This document shows, in pieces, positions 1 through 9,097 of a stretch of DNA of 64,000 bases. A program made the translations under genes and the position numbers. Within the stretch, counting starts at the first letter, position 1. Every line of letters begins with the position of its first letter. The stretch is from CAVRQM01 sp963723455 (GTDB lineage Bacteria > Pseudomonadota > Alphaproteobacteria > Acetobacterales > Acetobacteraceae). The notes beneath the pieces are model-generated. The model did not search any database. It saw only the letters and a program-made list of their open reading frames with translations, and had not been told where the DNA came from. The DNA lies in assembly GCA_963723455.1 (NCBI GenBank), contig CAVRQM010000005.1, positions 124,001 to 188,000 of the forward strand. Direction: 5' to 3'.

Positions 1-1051
1 CCTCGCCGGTCTCGAGCGCCGCCAGCCGCGCCCGCAACGTGGCGAGCAGGTCCGGCAGGCCGACAACCGCGACGCCGTGCTTGCGCGCCATCGCCCGCAG
101 CGCGAACAGCCGCTCCTCGGTCTGCTCCAGCCGGCGCGGGTCCGGCTCGGCGGCCTCGGCCAGCCGGGACAGCAGTTGCTCGGCCTCGGCCAGCGCCTCC
201 TCGGCACGCTCCAGCGCGGCAACCGCCGCCTGCTCGGTCTCGCCCGGCGCCTCTCCGGGCAAGCTCAGCCGTTGCAGCGCGCGCGCCGCCGAGCGCAGCG
301 CCGCCGCCGGGCCGGCCGAGCGATGCCGGTCGCGCGCACCCTGCGGGGTCAGCTCCGAGAGCGCCGCCGAGATCGTTTCGGCCCGTTTCTCGCCGTGCTG
401 CAGGCGTTGCCGCTCGGCCGCCAGCCGGTCCTCCTCGCCATCCTCGGGCGCCAGCGCCGCCAGCTCCGCCGTGGCGTGGCGCAGGAAATCCTGGTCGCGC
501 AGCGCCGCCGCGATCGCCGCGCGCGCCGCCTCCAGCCGCGCGGCCTGGTCGCGCCAGTCGCGATGCAGCCGACCCGCATCGGCGCGCAGCGCGGGACCGA
601 CGCCGAACGCATCGAGCAGCGCCGCATGCCCGGCCGGGTCGGCCAGACCCATTTGGTCGTGCTGGCCCTGCACCTCCACCAGCAGCGCGCCGAGCCGCCG
701 CAGCAGCGCGGCGCCGATCGGCGAGTCGTTGACAAAGGCGCGGCTGCGCCCGTCGCGGCCGAGCAGGCGGCGCAGCACGATGCCGTCCTCCGCCGCGATG
801 CCATGTTCGCGCAGCAGCGAATGCGCGGGATGCCCGGCCGCCGGGGCGAACACCGCCGCGACCGAGGCCTGCTCGGCCCCGGTTCGCACCAGCCCCTGTT
901 CGGCGCGCGCGCCCAGCGCCAGTCCCAGGCTGTCCAGCAGGATCGACTTGCCCGCCCCGGTCTCGCCGGTCAGCACGGTCAGACCGGCCGCGAACTCCAG
1001 ATCCAGCCGCTCGATCAGCACCACGTCGCGTATCGCGAGGCTGGTCAGCAT
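1..1051 (-). CDS. recN: DNA repair protein RecN, N-terminal part (runs off left edge)
   Basis: SMC-like ATPase for recombinational double-strand-break repair in the cytoplasm. About 350 of the usual ~550 residues are present; the C-terminal half lies outside the window. The protein opens MLTSLAIRDVVLIERLDLEF and has a Walker A GETGAGKS at residues 29-36. Further in are the RecN-typical stretch with RDGRSRAFVND and the conserved EVQGQHDQ, then a coiled-coil-forming Ala/Arg/Glu-rich region. The ATG at 1051 is chosen because it places the conserved N-terminus at residue 1. It lies 22 bp after the bamD stop on the same strand, so it is probably the distal gene of the lpxC-bamD-recN run, an arrangement common next to dcw clusters. 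No frameshift was seen in the part checked by hand. Confidence 0.93.
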   Translation of the reverse strand, partial: MLTSLAIRDVVLIERLDLEFAAGLTVLTGETGAGKSILLDSLGLALGARAEQGLVRTGAEQASVAAVFAPAAGHPAHSLLREHGIAAEDGIVLRRLLGRDGRSRAFVNDSPIGAALLRRLGALLVEVQGQHDQMGLADPAGHAALLDAFGVGPALRADAGRLHRDWRDQAARLEAARAAIAAALRDQDFLRHATAELAALAPEDGEEDRLAAERQRLQHGEKRAETISAALSELTPQGARDRHRSAGPAAALRSAARALQRLSLPGEAPGETEQAAVAALERAEEALAEAEQLLSRLAEAAEPDPRRLEQTEERLFALRAMARKHGVAVVGLPDLLATLRARLAALETGE

Positions 1052-1073
1052 GGCCGGGGCCGGGTTGGCGGCG

Positions 1074-1988
1074 TCAGAAGATCGAGCCGAAGGTGCGCGC
1101 GAGGAACCCCGGCCGCTGGTTGTCGGCTTGGGTTTCGGGCACCTGCCGGCCCTTCACCTGCTTGTCCTGGACCAGCTGGTTGTAGCTGTCGTCGTACCAG
1201 ACGCTGCCGGGGTAGTTGTAGCCCAGCACCGCCGCGGTCTTGCGCGCCTGGTCGGGCAACCCGAGCTTCAGGTAGATCTCGGTCAGCCGGTGCAGCGCCT
1301 CGGGGACGTGGTTGGTGGTCTGGTAGTCCTCGACCACCCGCTCGAACCGGCCGATCGCGGCGGTGTACAGATGCTGATCCTCGTACCAGCGGCCGATCGC
1401 CATTTCCTTGCCGGCCAGGTGGTCGCGGGCGAGGTCGATCTTCAGCCGCGCGTCGCGGCCGTACGCGCTGTCGGGGAAGCGGTTGACCACTTCCTGCAGG
1501 GCGGCCATCGCCTCGGACGTGCCCTTCTGGTCGCGCGACACGTCGGCGATCTGTTCGTAGAAGCACAGGGCGCGCAGGTAATAGGCATAGGCGATCTCGT
1601 GATGCGACGGATGCAACTGAATGAAGCGGTCCAGAGTGCCGATCGCGTCCGTGTAGTGGCTTTGCAGGTATTCACTGTAACCCTGCATCAGCTGCGCGTT
1701 CACCGCCCAGCTCGAATACGGGTAATACTGCTCCACGTTGTCGAACTGGGTCACCGCCTCGCTGTAGTTCTTGGCGTTCATGGCATCGACGCCGTGATTG
1801 TACAGCTCCTCGACCGGCGTCGTCGCCGGATCCGTCCCGGTCGCCGCCTGCGCGTCCTTGGGCGGCGCCGGGGACGGATCGCTGAACGGGTTGATGTCGT
1901 TCAACACCGAACAGCCGCCGAGCGCCGCCGCGAGCAGGCAGGCGGCGGCGAGGCGCAGAAAAGGACGGGTTGGCAACCTGCGGGTCAT
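1074..1988 (-). CDS. bamD: Outer membrane assembly lipoprotein BamD (ComL/YfiO family)
   Basis: Lipoprotein of the BAM complex, which inserts beta-barrel proteins into the outer membrane. From the ATG at 1988 it is 304 residues. A short basic N-terminus and hydrophobic stretch lead to the lipobox L23-G-G-C26, so the mature protein starts at Cys26. TPR repeats follow, with family-typical EELYNHGVDAMNAKNYSEAV, then YPYSSWAVNAQLM and an HHEIAYAYYLRALC segment. A longer start at 2024 is possible, but it would push the signal peptide inward. The gene lies between lpxC and recN on the same strand, with 82 bp to lpxC. The reading frame is intact. Confidence 0.93.
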   Translation of the reverse strand: MTRRLPTRPFLRLAAACLLAAALGGCSVLNDINPFSDPSPAPPKDAQAATGTDPATTPVEELYNHGVDAMNAKNYSEAVTQFDNVEQYYPYSSWAVNAQLMQGYSEYLQSHYTDAIGTLDRFIQLHPSHHEIAYAYYLRALCFYEQIADVSRDQKGTSEAMAALQEVVNRFPDSAYGRDARLKIDLARDHLAGKEMAIGRWYEDQHLYTAAIGRFERVVEDYQTTNHVPEALHRLTEIYLKLGLPDQARKTAAVLGYNYPGSVWYDDSYNQLVQDKQVKGRQVPETQADNQRPGFLARTFGSIF

Positions 1989-2070
1989 GGCCTGGAGCGG
2001 GTGTTCAAGCGCGCGTGTGTTCATGCGCGGCCCGTATAGCATGCGTCGCCGCGTCGCGAAGCCCGGCGGG

Positions 2071-3058
2071 TCAGGCGGCCCGCAAGTGCTCGCCGCGCAG
2101 CAGCAGCGGGGGTGCAACCAGGGTCTCGGCGGCCTCGACGCGCCGCCAGTTCGCCGGGCTGGCGAACAGCGCGCGCAGCAGGCTGTTATTCAGGGCGTGG
2201 CCGCTGCAATGGCCAACGAAGCGGCCCCGCAATGGTCCGCCAGCCAGAGCCAGGTCGCCCACCGCATCCAGCATCTTGTGGCGCACGAACTCGTCGCGCA
2301 TGCGCAGGCCGCCCGGGTTCAGCACCCGCGTCTCATGCACCACCACGGCGTTGTCCAGGCTGCCGCCGCGGCCAAGCCCAGCCGCCTGCAGACGCTCGAC
2401 CTCCTCGGCCATGACGAAGGTTCGCGCCCGGGCCAGCTCGGTGCGGAACGAGTTCCGGCGTCAGGCGCAGGGACAACGCCTGCCGGCCGATCGCGGCCGC
2501 GGCGAAGTCGATAGACAGCGCCATGTCCAGCCCGTCGGAGGCCCCGCGATGCGTCTCGTGCGCCAGCGGTCGAAGCTCGGCGAAGGCCGCCCCGTGCTGC
2601 ACCCGCACCGGGCGGGCGACCGCGATGGCCGCCCCGGGCGCGTCCTGCAGCGCGATGCCGGCGCAGTCGATCAGGAACAGGAACGATGTCGCCGAGCCGT
2701 CCAGGATCGGCGCCTCCGGCCCGTCCACGCCCACCACTGCGTTGTCCACACCCGCCCCGGCCAGCGCCGCCATCACATGCTCGACCGTGCCGACCTGGAT
2801 GTGCGGCGCATCCGGCAGCGCCAGCACGGTGCACAGCCGCGACGGCACCACGTTGTCGAAACGGGCGGGGATCATCGGCGCGCCGGGCAGGTCGAGGCGG
2901 CGGAATACGATCCCGCTGCCCGCTGCCGCCGGCGACAGCGTAAGCCGAACCTTCGCCCCCGAGTGCAGGCCCACGCCCACGCAGTCGATCGCCGACTTCA
3001 GCGTGCGCTGGCCGCCCGACAGGCTGTGCGGCATGATGCTATGCGGCAGGCCATCCAT
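2071..3058 (-). CDS. lpxC: UDP-3-O-acyl-N-acetylglucosamine deacetylase LpxC (one-base frameshift)
   Basis: Zinc-dependent committed step of lipid A synthesis. The N-terminal part has the LpxC landmarks KSAIDCVGVGLHSG, GTVEHVMAAL and PILDGSA. The C-terminal part, in another frame, has MRDEFVRHKMLDAVGDL (Zn-binding His and Asp) and FVGHCSGH. The frames switch near 2449-2452. There GAACTCG TTCCG should read GAACTG/C TTCCGC, so one extra base is present; the span of 988 nt equals 3n+1. Repaired length is about 328 residues, normal for LpxC. The ATG at 3058 has a GGAG upstream; a GTG at 3067 is an alternative. LpxC is normally essential, so a sequence error is more likely than gene loss. Confidence 0.9.
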
Positions 3059-3191
3059 GATCGGCACTCCAGCCTTTCGCGCCGATGGCGCATCCGGTTC
3101 GTTAGGGTGAACCTAGGCAGGACTGCGGTAGCCGGCCAGTCAATGATTGTTGCTGAATATTTCGGCGCAAATCCTTGATAAAGGCCGCTGT

Positions 3192-3228
3192 TGCGTCGCA
3201 CCATGTCACCCGGACATGATGCGGCGCA
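3192..3228 (-). terminator. Strong imperfect hairpin between ftsZ and lpxC
   Basis: In the 181-bp ftsZ-lpxC gap, TGCGTCGCA (3192-3200) and TGCGGCGCA (3220-3228) flank CATGTC (3202-3207) and GACATG (3213-3218). Read on the minus strand this forms a 16-pair stem with one mismatch and one G-U pair, and a 5-nt loop CGGGT. No U-run follows directly, so it may be a Rho-dependent or partial terminator, an RNA-stability element, or an operator for lpxC. The surrounding gap is clearly less GC-rich than the genes. Confidence 0.5.
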
Positions 3229-3239
3229 GGGCGGGCCGG

Positions 3240-5023
3240 TCAGGACGACTGGCGGCGCAGGAAGGCCGGGATCTCGAATCCCATCTCGTCGCCGCTAGTC
3301 TGGCGCACCTGCGCCGGGCTGCCTGCGCCGTTCAGCGGCCGCTCGCCGGTGCGCATGTCCTGGCCGCCCGGCGTGCAGCGATGGTTCCGCCCGTGCGGCC
3401 GGATCGGTCTGCTGGGCCGGCTGGTCGGCGGCGTGCGACGGCGCGGCATGGGCGCCCAGGATCGCGCCGGTCATCATCTTGAACAGGCTCGGCCGTGCCG
3501 GGGCGAGGGCCGCGGGCTCGGTCTGCTTCGGCTCGGCGAACAATCCGCTCCTGCCGGATTGCTGCCCGCCTGCGAAACGGCTGGTCGAGCGGGAAGGCGG
3601 CTGCTGGCGCGCCGCGGCCGGCAGCGCCTGACCCAGCGCCTCGGGTTGATGCGGCGCATCGTAGCCCTCGGCGAAATCGTCCGGCGCTGCCTCGTATCCG
3701 GCGTGCGCCGGCGGCGCGGCGGCCGGCGCCGATCGTGGCTGCTGCTGCGCGGCGGCGAGCTGTGCCGCATGCTGCGCCGCGGCCGCTTGCAGCCGTGCCA
3801 GGGGCAAGGGCTTCGGCAGCGGGGCGGGACGCAGCGCGGTCGGCTGGAACGCGGAGCCGGGTTGCGGCGCGAGGTACGTGGGCTGGCCCCCCGGCATCGA
3901 GTGCTGCGCCGACGCGGATGCCGATGCCTGGCCGGTGCCGGCGTGAGCGCCCGACGCCGCGGCCTGCGCCATCGCCGCCGGCATTGGCATCGGCGCACCG
4001 CCGCCGACCGCGACCAGGCGCGGGCGCTCGGCGGCTGCGGCCTTCTGCGCCGGGCTCTCGATCCCGGTCGCCACGACCGAGACACGGATCTTGCCGCCGA
4101 GCGATTCGTCGATCGCCGAGCCGAAGATGATGTTGGCTTCCTCGTCCACTTCCTCGCGGATGCGGTTGGCGGCCTGATCAACCTCGAACAGCGTCATGTC
4201 CTCGCCGCCGGTGATGTTGATGAGCAGGCCGCGCGCGCCGGCCATGCTGGTATCCTCCAGCAGCGGGTTGCTGATCGCGACCTCGGCGGCGCGGATGGCG
4301 CGGTTCTCGCCATCGGCCTCGCCGGTGCCCATCATCGCCTTGCCCATCTCGGCCATGACGGTGCGGATGTCGGCGAAATCGAGATTGACCAGGCCCGGCG
4401 CCACCATCAGGTCGGTGACGCCGCGCACCCCCATGTACAGCACGTTGTCGGCCATCTTGAAGGCTTCCTTCCAGCCGGTGCTTCTCGTTCGCGAGGCGGA
4501 ACAGGTTCTGGTTGGGGATCACGATCAGCGTATCGACGAACTGCTGCAGCTCCTCGATACCGGCGTCGGCGGCGCGGGCGCGGCGCAGGCCCTCGAAGGT
4601 GAACGGCTTGGTCACCACGCCCACCGTCAGGATGTTGCGCTCGCGCGCCATGCGCGCGATCACCGGGGCTGCTCCGGTGCCGGTGCCGCCGCCCATGCCG
4701 GCGGTGATGAACACCATGTGCGCGCCGTCCAGGTGGCGATACAGCTCCTCCGCCGCTTCCTCCGCGGCCGCGCGCCCGATCTCGGGTTTTGCGCCGGCGC
4801 CGAGTCCCTGCGTGATGTGCGGGCCGAGCTGGATGCGGCGGTCGGCGCGGCTATGCACAAGTTGCTGGGCGTCGGTGTTGGCAACCACGAACTCCACGCC
4901 CTGCAGGTTGGACGCGATCATGTTGTCCACCGCGTTGGTGCCGCCGCCGCCGACGCCGATCACGGTGATGCGCGGCGTGAAATCGGTGTGCATCTGCTGC
5001 GGGATCGTCAGGTTCAAGGTCAT
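3240..5023 (-). CDS. ftsZ: Cell division GTPase FtsZ (two one-base frameshifts)
   Basis: Tubulin homologue that forms the Z-ring. The ATG at 5023 follows a GGGGGAG ribosome site. The N-terminal domain has VIGVGGGGTNAVDNM and the GTP signature GGGTGTG at residues 111-117. Two breaks occur. Near 4480 an extra base shifts NEKTGWKEAFKMADNVLYMG, and near 3368 an extra G in a GGG run shifts the C-terminus. After repair the protein is about 593 residues. It has a long Ala/Pro/Gln-rich linker of more than 200 residues and the conserved C-terminal peptide GFEIPAFLRRQSS, which docks to FtsA and other partners. The span is 3n+2, matching two insertions. It is much longer than E. coli FtsZ (383 residues), as in several alphaproteobacteria. 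Confidence 0.92.
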
Positions 5024-5079
5024 GGGTCCACTCCCCCGGGGGTGTCGTTTCTACGCGATGCCGGCGAGTCGCGAGCGCA

Positions 5080-6381
5080 TCAAACGCGCTCACGCAAAAA
5101 GGCGGCGATGCGCCGCAGCAATCCGCCGGGCCGTTCCGTCTCGAAATCGATGTCGTGCGGCCCGCGCCCGGCGCCGGCGGCCCAGGCCAGCAGGCCGACG
5201 GCGGTCGCGAACGCCGGTCCGCCGGCGCTGTCGGGCAGTCCGCGCAGCGGTTGCGGCCGGCCGTGACGCACGGTGCGCCCCAGGATGCGCGCGGCCATCT
5301 CGCGCGCGCCGCTGAGCTGGCTGGCGCCGCCGGTCAGCACGACGCGCGTGCCGGCGGCGCGGCCGAGACCAGAGCCTTCGATGCGTTCCTTGACCATCTC
5401 GAAGGTCTCCTCAAGTCGCGGCTTGATGATGCCGACGACCATGCTGCGCGGCACCTTGGCGATGGTGTGGTCGTCCTCGCCGACCAGCGGCACCGGCAGC
5501 ATCTCCCGTTCGTCATCGGGACTTGCGTGCGCGCTGCCGTACAGCGTCTTGAGCCGCTCGGCGTGCGCCACCGGCGTGGACAGCAGCCGGGCGATGTCGT
5601 TGGTGACGTGCTGGCCGCCGACCGGCAATTGCGCGGTGTGCAGCAACTGTCCCTCGGCGAACACCGCCATGCCGGTGGTGCCGCCGCCCATGTCGAGCAC
5701 CGTGGCGCCCAGCAGCCGTTCGTCCTCGACCAGCGTGGACATGCCCGCGGCCATCGGTGCGGAGACCAGCTCGGCAATGTCCAGGTCGCACCGCGCGATG
5801 CACGCGCCCAGCGTGGACAGCGAGGTGCGCACCGCATCGACCACATGCAGGCGAGCCGAGAGCGCCTCGCAATGCAGGCCGCGCGGATCGGACACGCCCT
5901 GCGCGTCGTCCGCGGAGAAGGTCAGCGGCAGCGCATGGATGATGTCGCGGCCCTCGCTCGCGGCGCGCGCGCGACCCTCCAGCAGCACGCGGCGGATGTC
6001 GGCTTCGGTCACCGCGCGGCCGCCGACCGGCCACTGCACGTTGAACAGCCGGCTTTCCGGCTGGCCGCAGGACAGGTTCACGGTGATGCTGCGCAGCCGG
6101 GTGTCGGCTTCGTTCTCGGCCTGCCCGACCGCGGCGCGGATCGCGCGCTCGGCGGCCTCGATGTCGATTATGCCGCCGCCTCGCACGCCCATGCCGCGCT
6201 GCCAGCCGAAGCCCAGCACGCGGTTCGATCCGTCGCTCTCGGTGCGCCCGATGATGCAGACGATCTTGGTCGTGCCGATGTCGAGCACGCCGAACGCCCC
6301 GGACTGGCGCGCGCGATGGCGCGTCGGCTCCGGCTCGTGCTCGGACGGTGGCAGCATCTTGCCGCGCGGCATGTCGTTCAT
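5080..6381 (-). CDS. ftsA: Cell division protein FtsA
   Basis: Actin-like ATPase that tethers FtsZ to the inner membrane and recruits late division proteins. The intact 433-residue frame has the phosphate-1 motif GVLDIGTTKIVCIIG near residue 30. It also has the FtsA-specific 1C subdomain and the phosphate-2 and adenosine motifs VLDMGGGTTGMAVF and VVLTGGASQL. The C-terminus GGLLRRIAAFLRERV is amphipathic and fits the membrane-targeting helix. The ATG at 6381 overlaps the ftsQ stop as ATGA, implying translational coupling. A 56-bp gap separates it from ftsZ. Confidence 0.95.
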   Translation of the reverse strand: MNDMPRGKMLPPSEHEPEPTRHRARQSGAFGVLDIGTTKIVCIIGRTESDGSNRVLGFGWQRGMGVRGGGIIDIEAAERAIRAAVGQAENEADTRLRSITVNLSCGQPESRLFNVQWPVGGRAVTEADIRRVLLEGRARAASEGRDIIHALPLTFSADDAQGVSDPRGLHCEALSARLHVVDAVRTSLSTLGACIARCDLDIAELVSAPMAAGMSTLVEDERLLGATVLDMGGGTTGMAVFAEGQLLHTAQLPVGGQHVTNDIARLLSTPVAHAERLKTLYGSAHASPDDEREMLPVPLVGEDDHTIAKVPRSMVVGIIKPRLEETFEMVKERIEGSGLGRAAGTRVVLTGGASQLSGAREMAARILGRTVRHGRPQPLRGLPDSAGGPAFATAVGLLAWAAGAGRGPHDIDFETERPGGLLRRIAAFLRERV

Positions 6382-7250
6382 GCGGGTTTGCGCGCCTCGC
6401 CGGGTTTCGGCGAGGCGTCCGTTGGGGGCGGCGGGAGCGGGCGAATGGTCAGCCGGTCCGGCAGGCGCAGATCGACCAGCTGCAGCGGGCGGTCGAGCAG
6501 CCGGTGATCGCGTTCCAACTGCACCAGCTTGGCCAGCGCCTGCGGCACCGCGCCCTCCGGCAGCTCGACGTCGATGCCGTTGTTGAGATGCAGGTTCCAG
6601 CGCCGCTCGCCGACGCGCACTGCCGCGGCGATCCGCGGCTGCAGGCTGGGCTGGGCCGCTAGCGCGTCGATCAGCGTTGCCGCCGCCTGCGGCGCGCCGG
6701 CGCCGACGACCAGCGGCACCTGATTGGCGAAGGCGGCGACATCGGAATCGGTGACGGTGTTGCCGGCGCGGTCGATCAGCACGAACCGCCCGTCATGCTG
6801 CCACACCGCGAAGGGCGTGCGTTCATCCAGGCTGACGATCAGCGTGCCGGGCAGCCGGCGCTGCACCGTGGCGTTGCGCACCCATTGGATGCTCTCAATG
6901 CGCGCGCGCGCCTCGCCCAGCGAGAAGGTCAGCATCGGATCGCCGATGGATGCGCCGAGTGCCGCGCGCAGCAGCGGCTCGGGCGTCTTCTGCCGTCCCT
7001 CGACCACGACGGTCTCGACGCGCAGCCCAAGCCGCGCCGTGGCGTGGCCGAAACGCTCTGCGAAGCTCTCGCCGCGACCCAGCGCCAGCACCAGGCCGAC
7101 GCAGGCGACGGCCACCGCGCCCAGTCCGGCCAGCGCCAGCGCCGGGCGCACCAGCCGGCGCTGGCGCCGCAGCATCACCCGCCACCGGCCGGGGCGATCC
7201 AGCAGCGGCCGCTTGCGCGCCGCGGCGGCGGTGCGGGTCACGCGCGGCAT
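6378..7250 (-). CDS. ftsQ: Cell division protein FtsQ
   Basis: Bitopic inner-membrane divisome protein linking the FtsBL complex to the rest of the division machinery. From the ATG at 7250 it is 290 residues. A basic cytoplasmic tail precedes one transmembrane helix (ALALAGLGAVAVACVGLVLAL). A POTRA domain follows (VETVVVEGRQKTPEPLLRAAL, then FSLGEARARIESIQWV), with a beta domain containing RRLPGTLIVSLDERTPFAVW. A GTG at 7241 would overlap the ddl stop as GTGA, the pattern used by its neighbours, and is an equally good start. A Pro-rich tail runs into ftsA. Confidence 0.92.
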   Translation of the reverse strand: MPRVTRTAAAARKRPLLDRPGRWRVMLRRQRRLVRPALALAGLGAVAVACVGLVLALGRGESFAERFGHATARLGLRVETVVVEGRQKTPEPLLRAALGASIGDPMLTFSLGEARARIESIQWVRNATVQRRLPGTLIVSLDERTPFAVWQHDGRFVLIDRAGNTVTDSDVAAFANQVPLVVGAGAPQAAATLIDALAAQPSLQPRIAAAVRVGERRWNLHLNNGIDVELPEGAVPQALAKLVQLERDHRLLDRPLQLVDLRLPDRLTIRPLPPPPTDASPKPGEARKPA

Positions 7251-8155
7251 GCGGCCTGCCCAATCATCCAGGCGCAGAGCTGCCCGAAGCCGATGCCGCA
7301 ATGCGCCGCCTGCTCGGGCAGCAGCGATGTCGGGGTCAGCCCAGGTTGGGTGTTCACCTCCAGCAGCACCAGCCGGCCGGGCTCGCCCGCCGTGTCGTCA
7401 TAGCGGAAATCGGCGCGCGACGCGCCGCGGCAGCCCAGCGCCGTGTGCGCCGCAAGCGCCACGTCCAGCGCGCGCCGCGTCACCTCCGGATGCACCGTGG
7501 CCGGGATGACATGGCGCGAGCCGCCATCGGCGTATTTCGATTCGTAGTCATAGAAGCTGTGGCTGGCGGCGATCTCGGTGACCGCCAGGGCGCGGTCGCC
7601 CATGACGCCCACGGTCAACTCGCGGCCGGGCACGTATTCCTCCACCAGCGCATGCGGCCCGAAGCGCCACTCCGCGGCGATCTGCGCGCGCCGGTTGTCG
7701 CAGGCGCGCACGATGCTGACGCCGACCGAGGAACCTTCGTTGATTGGCTTGACGACGTACGGCGTAGGCCACGGATCGGCGTCGCGCAGAGCTTCGATCT
7801 CTACGACCCGGCCGCGCGGCACCGGCAGCCCATGCGCAGAGAACACCGCCTTGGCGGCGACCTTGTCGATGGCGAGCGCCGAGGCGCGCACGCCGGAATG
7901 GGTGTACGGGATGCCCAGCCAGTCGAGCACGCCCTGGATCGTGCCGTCCTCGCCGAAGCGGCCATGCAGGGCGTTGAACACCACGTCGGGCGCCGGGTCG
8001 AGCGCCGCCAGGGTGGCGCGCAGGTCGGGGCCGACATCGATGCCGACGACTGCGAAGCCGGCTTCGCGCAAGGCCGGGATCACCTGTCGCCCGGATGACA
8101 GGCTGACCGCGCGTTCGGCGGAGATGCCGCCATACAGGACGGCGATGCGGGTCAT
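7238..8155 (-). CDS. ddl: D-alanine--D-alanine ligase
   Basis: ATP-grasp enzyme joining two D-alanines for the peptidoglycan stem peptide. It is 305 residues, a normal length. The N-terminal MTRIAVLYGGISAERAVSL is typical. The ATP-grasp core has PYVVKPINEGSSVGVSIV and VEEYVPGRELTVGVMG. The metal and substrate end has LLEVNTQPGLTPTSLLPEQA. The ATG at 8155 overlaps the murB stop as ATGA. The frame is intact, in contrast to murB just upstream. Confidence 0.95.
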   Translation of the reverse strand: MTRIAVLYGGISAERAVSLSSGRQVIPALREAGFAVVGIDVGPDLRATLAALDPAPDVVFNALHGRFGEDGTIQGVLDWLGIPYTHSGVRASALAIDKVAAKAVFSAHGLPVPRGRVVEIEALRDADPWPTPYVVKPINEGSSVGVSIVRACDNRRAQIAAEWRFGPHALVEEYVPGRELTVGVMGDRALAVTEIAASHSFYDYESKYADGGSRHVIPATVHPEVTRRALDVALAAHTALGCRGASRADFRYDDTAGEPGRLVLLEVNTQPGLTPTSLLPEQAAHCGIGFGQLCAWMIGQAACRA

Positions 8156-9097
8156 GCCGGCACGCCCACGCGACGGATCTCCCAGACCAGATCGACACCG
8201 CTCGCCGTGCGCACGCGGGCGCGCACCGTCTCGCCCAGGGTCTCGATGTCCGATGCGGTGGCGTCCCCGGTGTTCAGAAGGAAGTTGCAGTGCTTCGCGC
8301 TGACCGCGGCGCCGCCATGCGTCAGGCCGCGGCAGCCGGCCGCATCGATCAGCTCCCAGGCCTTCATCCCGGGTGGGTTGCGAAACGTGGATCCGCCGGT
8401 GCGGGCGCGCGTCGGCTGCGTTGCCTCGCGGCTGGCGCGGATGCTGTCCATGCGCGCGGCGATCAGGCCGGCATCGCCCGGCGTGGCGCGCAGGCGCGCC
8501 CGTACCGCGATGCCGCCGGGCGGCAGCGCGGCATGGCGATAGGCCAGCGCCAGCCGGGCGGCGGGAACCCGCACCAGCTGCCCGTCGCGGGTGGCGATGT
8601 CGACCCAGTCGAGACACGCCGCGATGTCGCCGCCATAGGCGCCGGCGTTCATCGCCACCGCGCCGCCGATGCTGCCGGGGATGCCGGACAGGAACTCCAG
8701 CCCGCCAAGCACCGCCTCGGCCGCCCGTTCGGCGACCGTGACATCAAGCGCGCCGGCCCCGGCGATCACGCCGTCGCCGTCGATGACGATGTCGGAAAAC
8801 CCGCGCGCCAGGCGCACCACCACGCCATGCACCCCGCCGTCGCGCACGATCAGGTTGGACGCCGCGCCGATGGCGACCGCCGGGATCTCGGCGGCAGGGC
8901 GGCCAGCAGCGCGCACAGATCTCGGCATCCGCCGGGCGCACCAGCAGTTCGGCAGGACCACCGACGCGGAACCAGGTCTGCTGGCCGAGCGCCGCGTTGC
9001 GCTGCACGCGGCCGCGCAGGGGCGGCAGGTCGTCGCGGAAATCCCCAGAAGGGCGCAACACCGTGACGCCGTCTGCGCGTGCGACGCGGCTCGTCAT
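8152..9097 (-). CDS. murB: UDP-N-acetylenolpyruvoylglucosamine reductase MurB (two one-base frameshifts)
   Basis: FAD- and NADPH-dependent reduction giving UDP-MurNAc. The ATG at 9097 shares a base with the murC stop (TGATG). The FAD-domain start LGQQTWFRVGGPAELLVRPADAE is followed by a break near 8919 (GG read as G). The third frame then carries LCALLAALPP, with a second break near 8893 (CCC read as CC). The last frame has AVAIGAASNLIVRDGG, FLSGIPGSIGGAVAMNAGAYG and HCNFLLN. Two missing bases fit the span (3n+1 instead of 3n). Repaired length is about 315 residues, typical of the family. Confidence 0.92.

Noticed and set aside
5030..5046. CCCCCGGGGG palindrome over the ftsZ ribosome site as a regulatory hairpin
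   Set aside because: With no spacer it can form only a three-pair stem within one RNA, too weak to argue for regulation.
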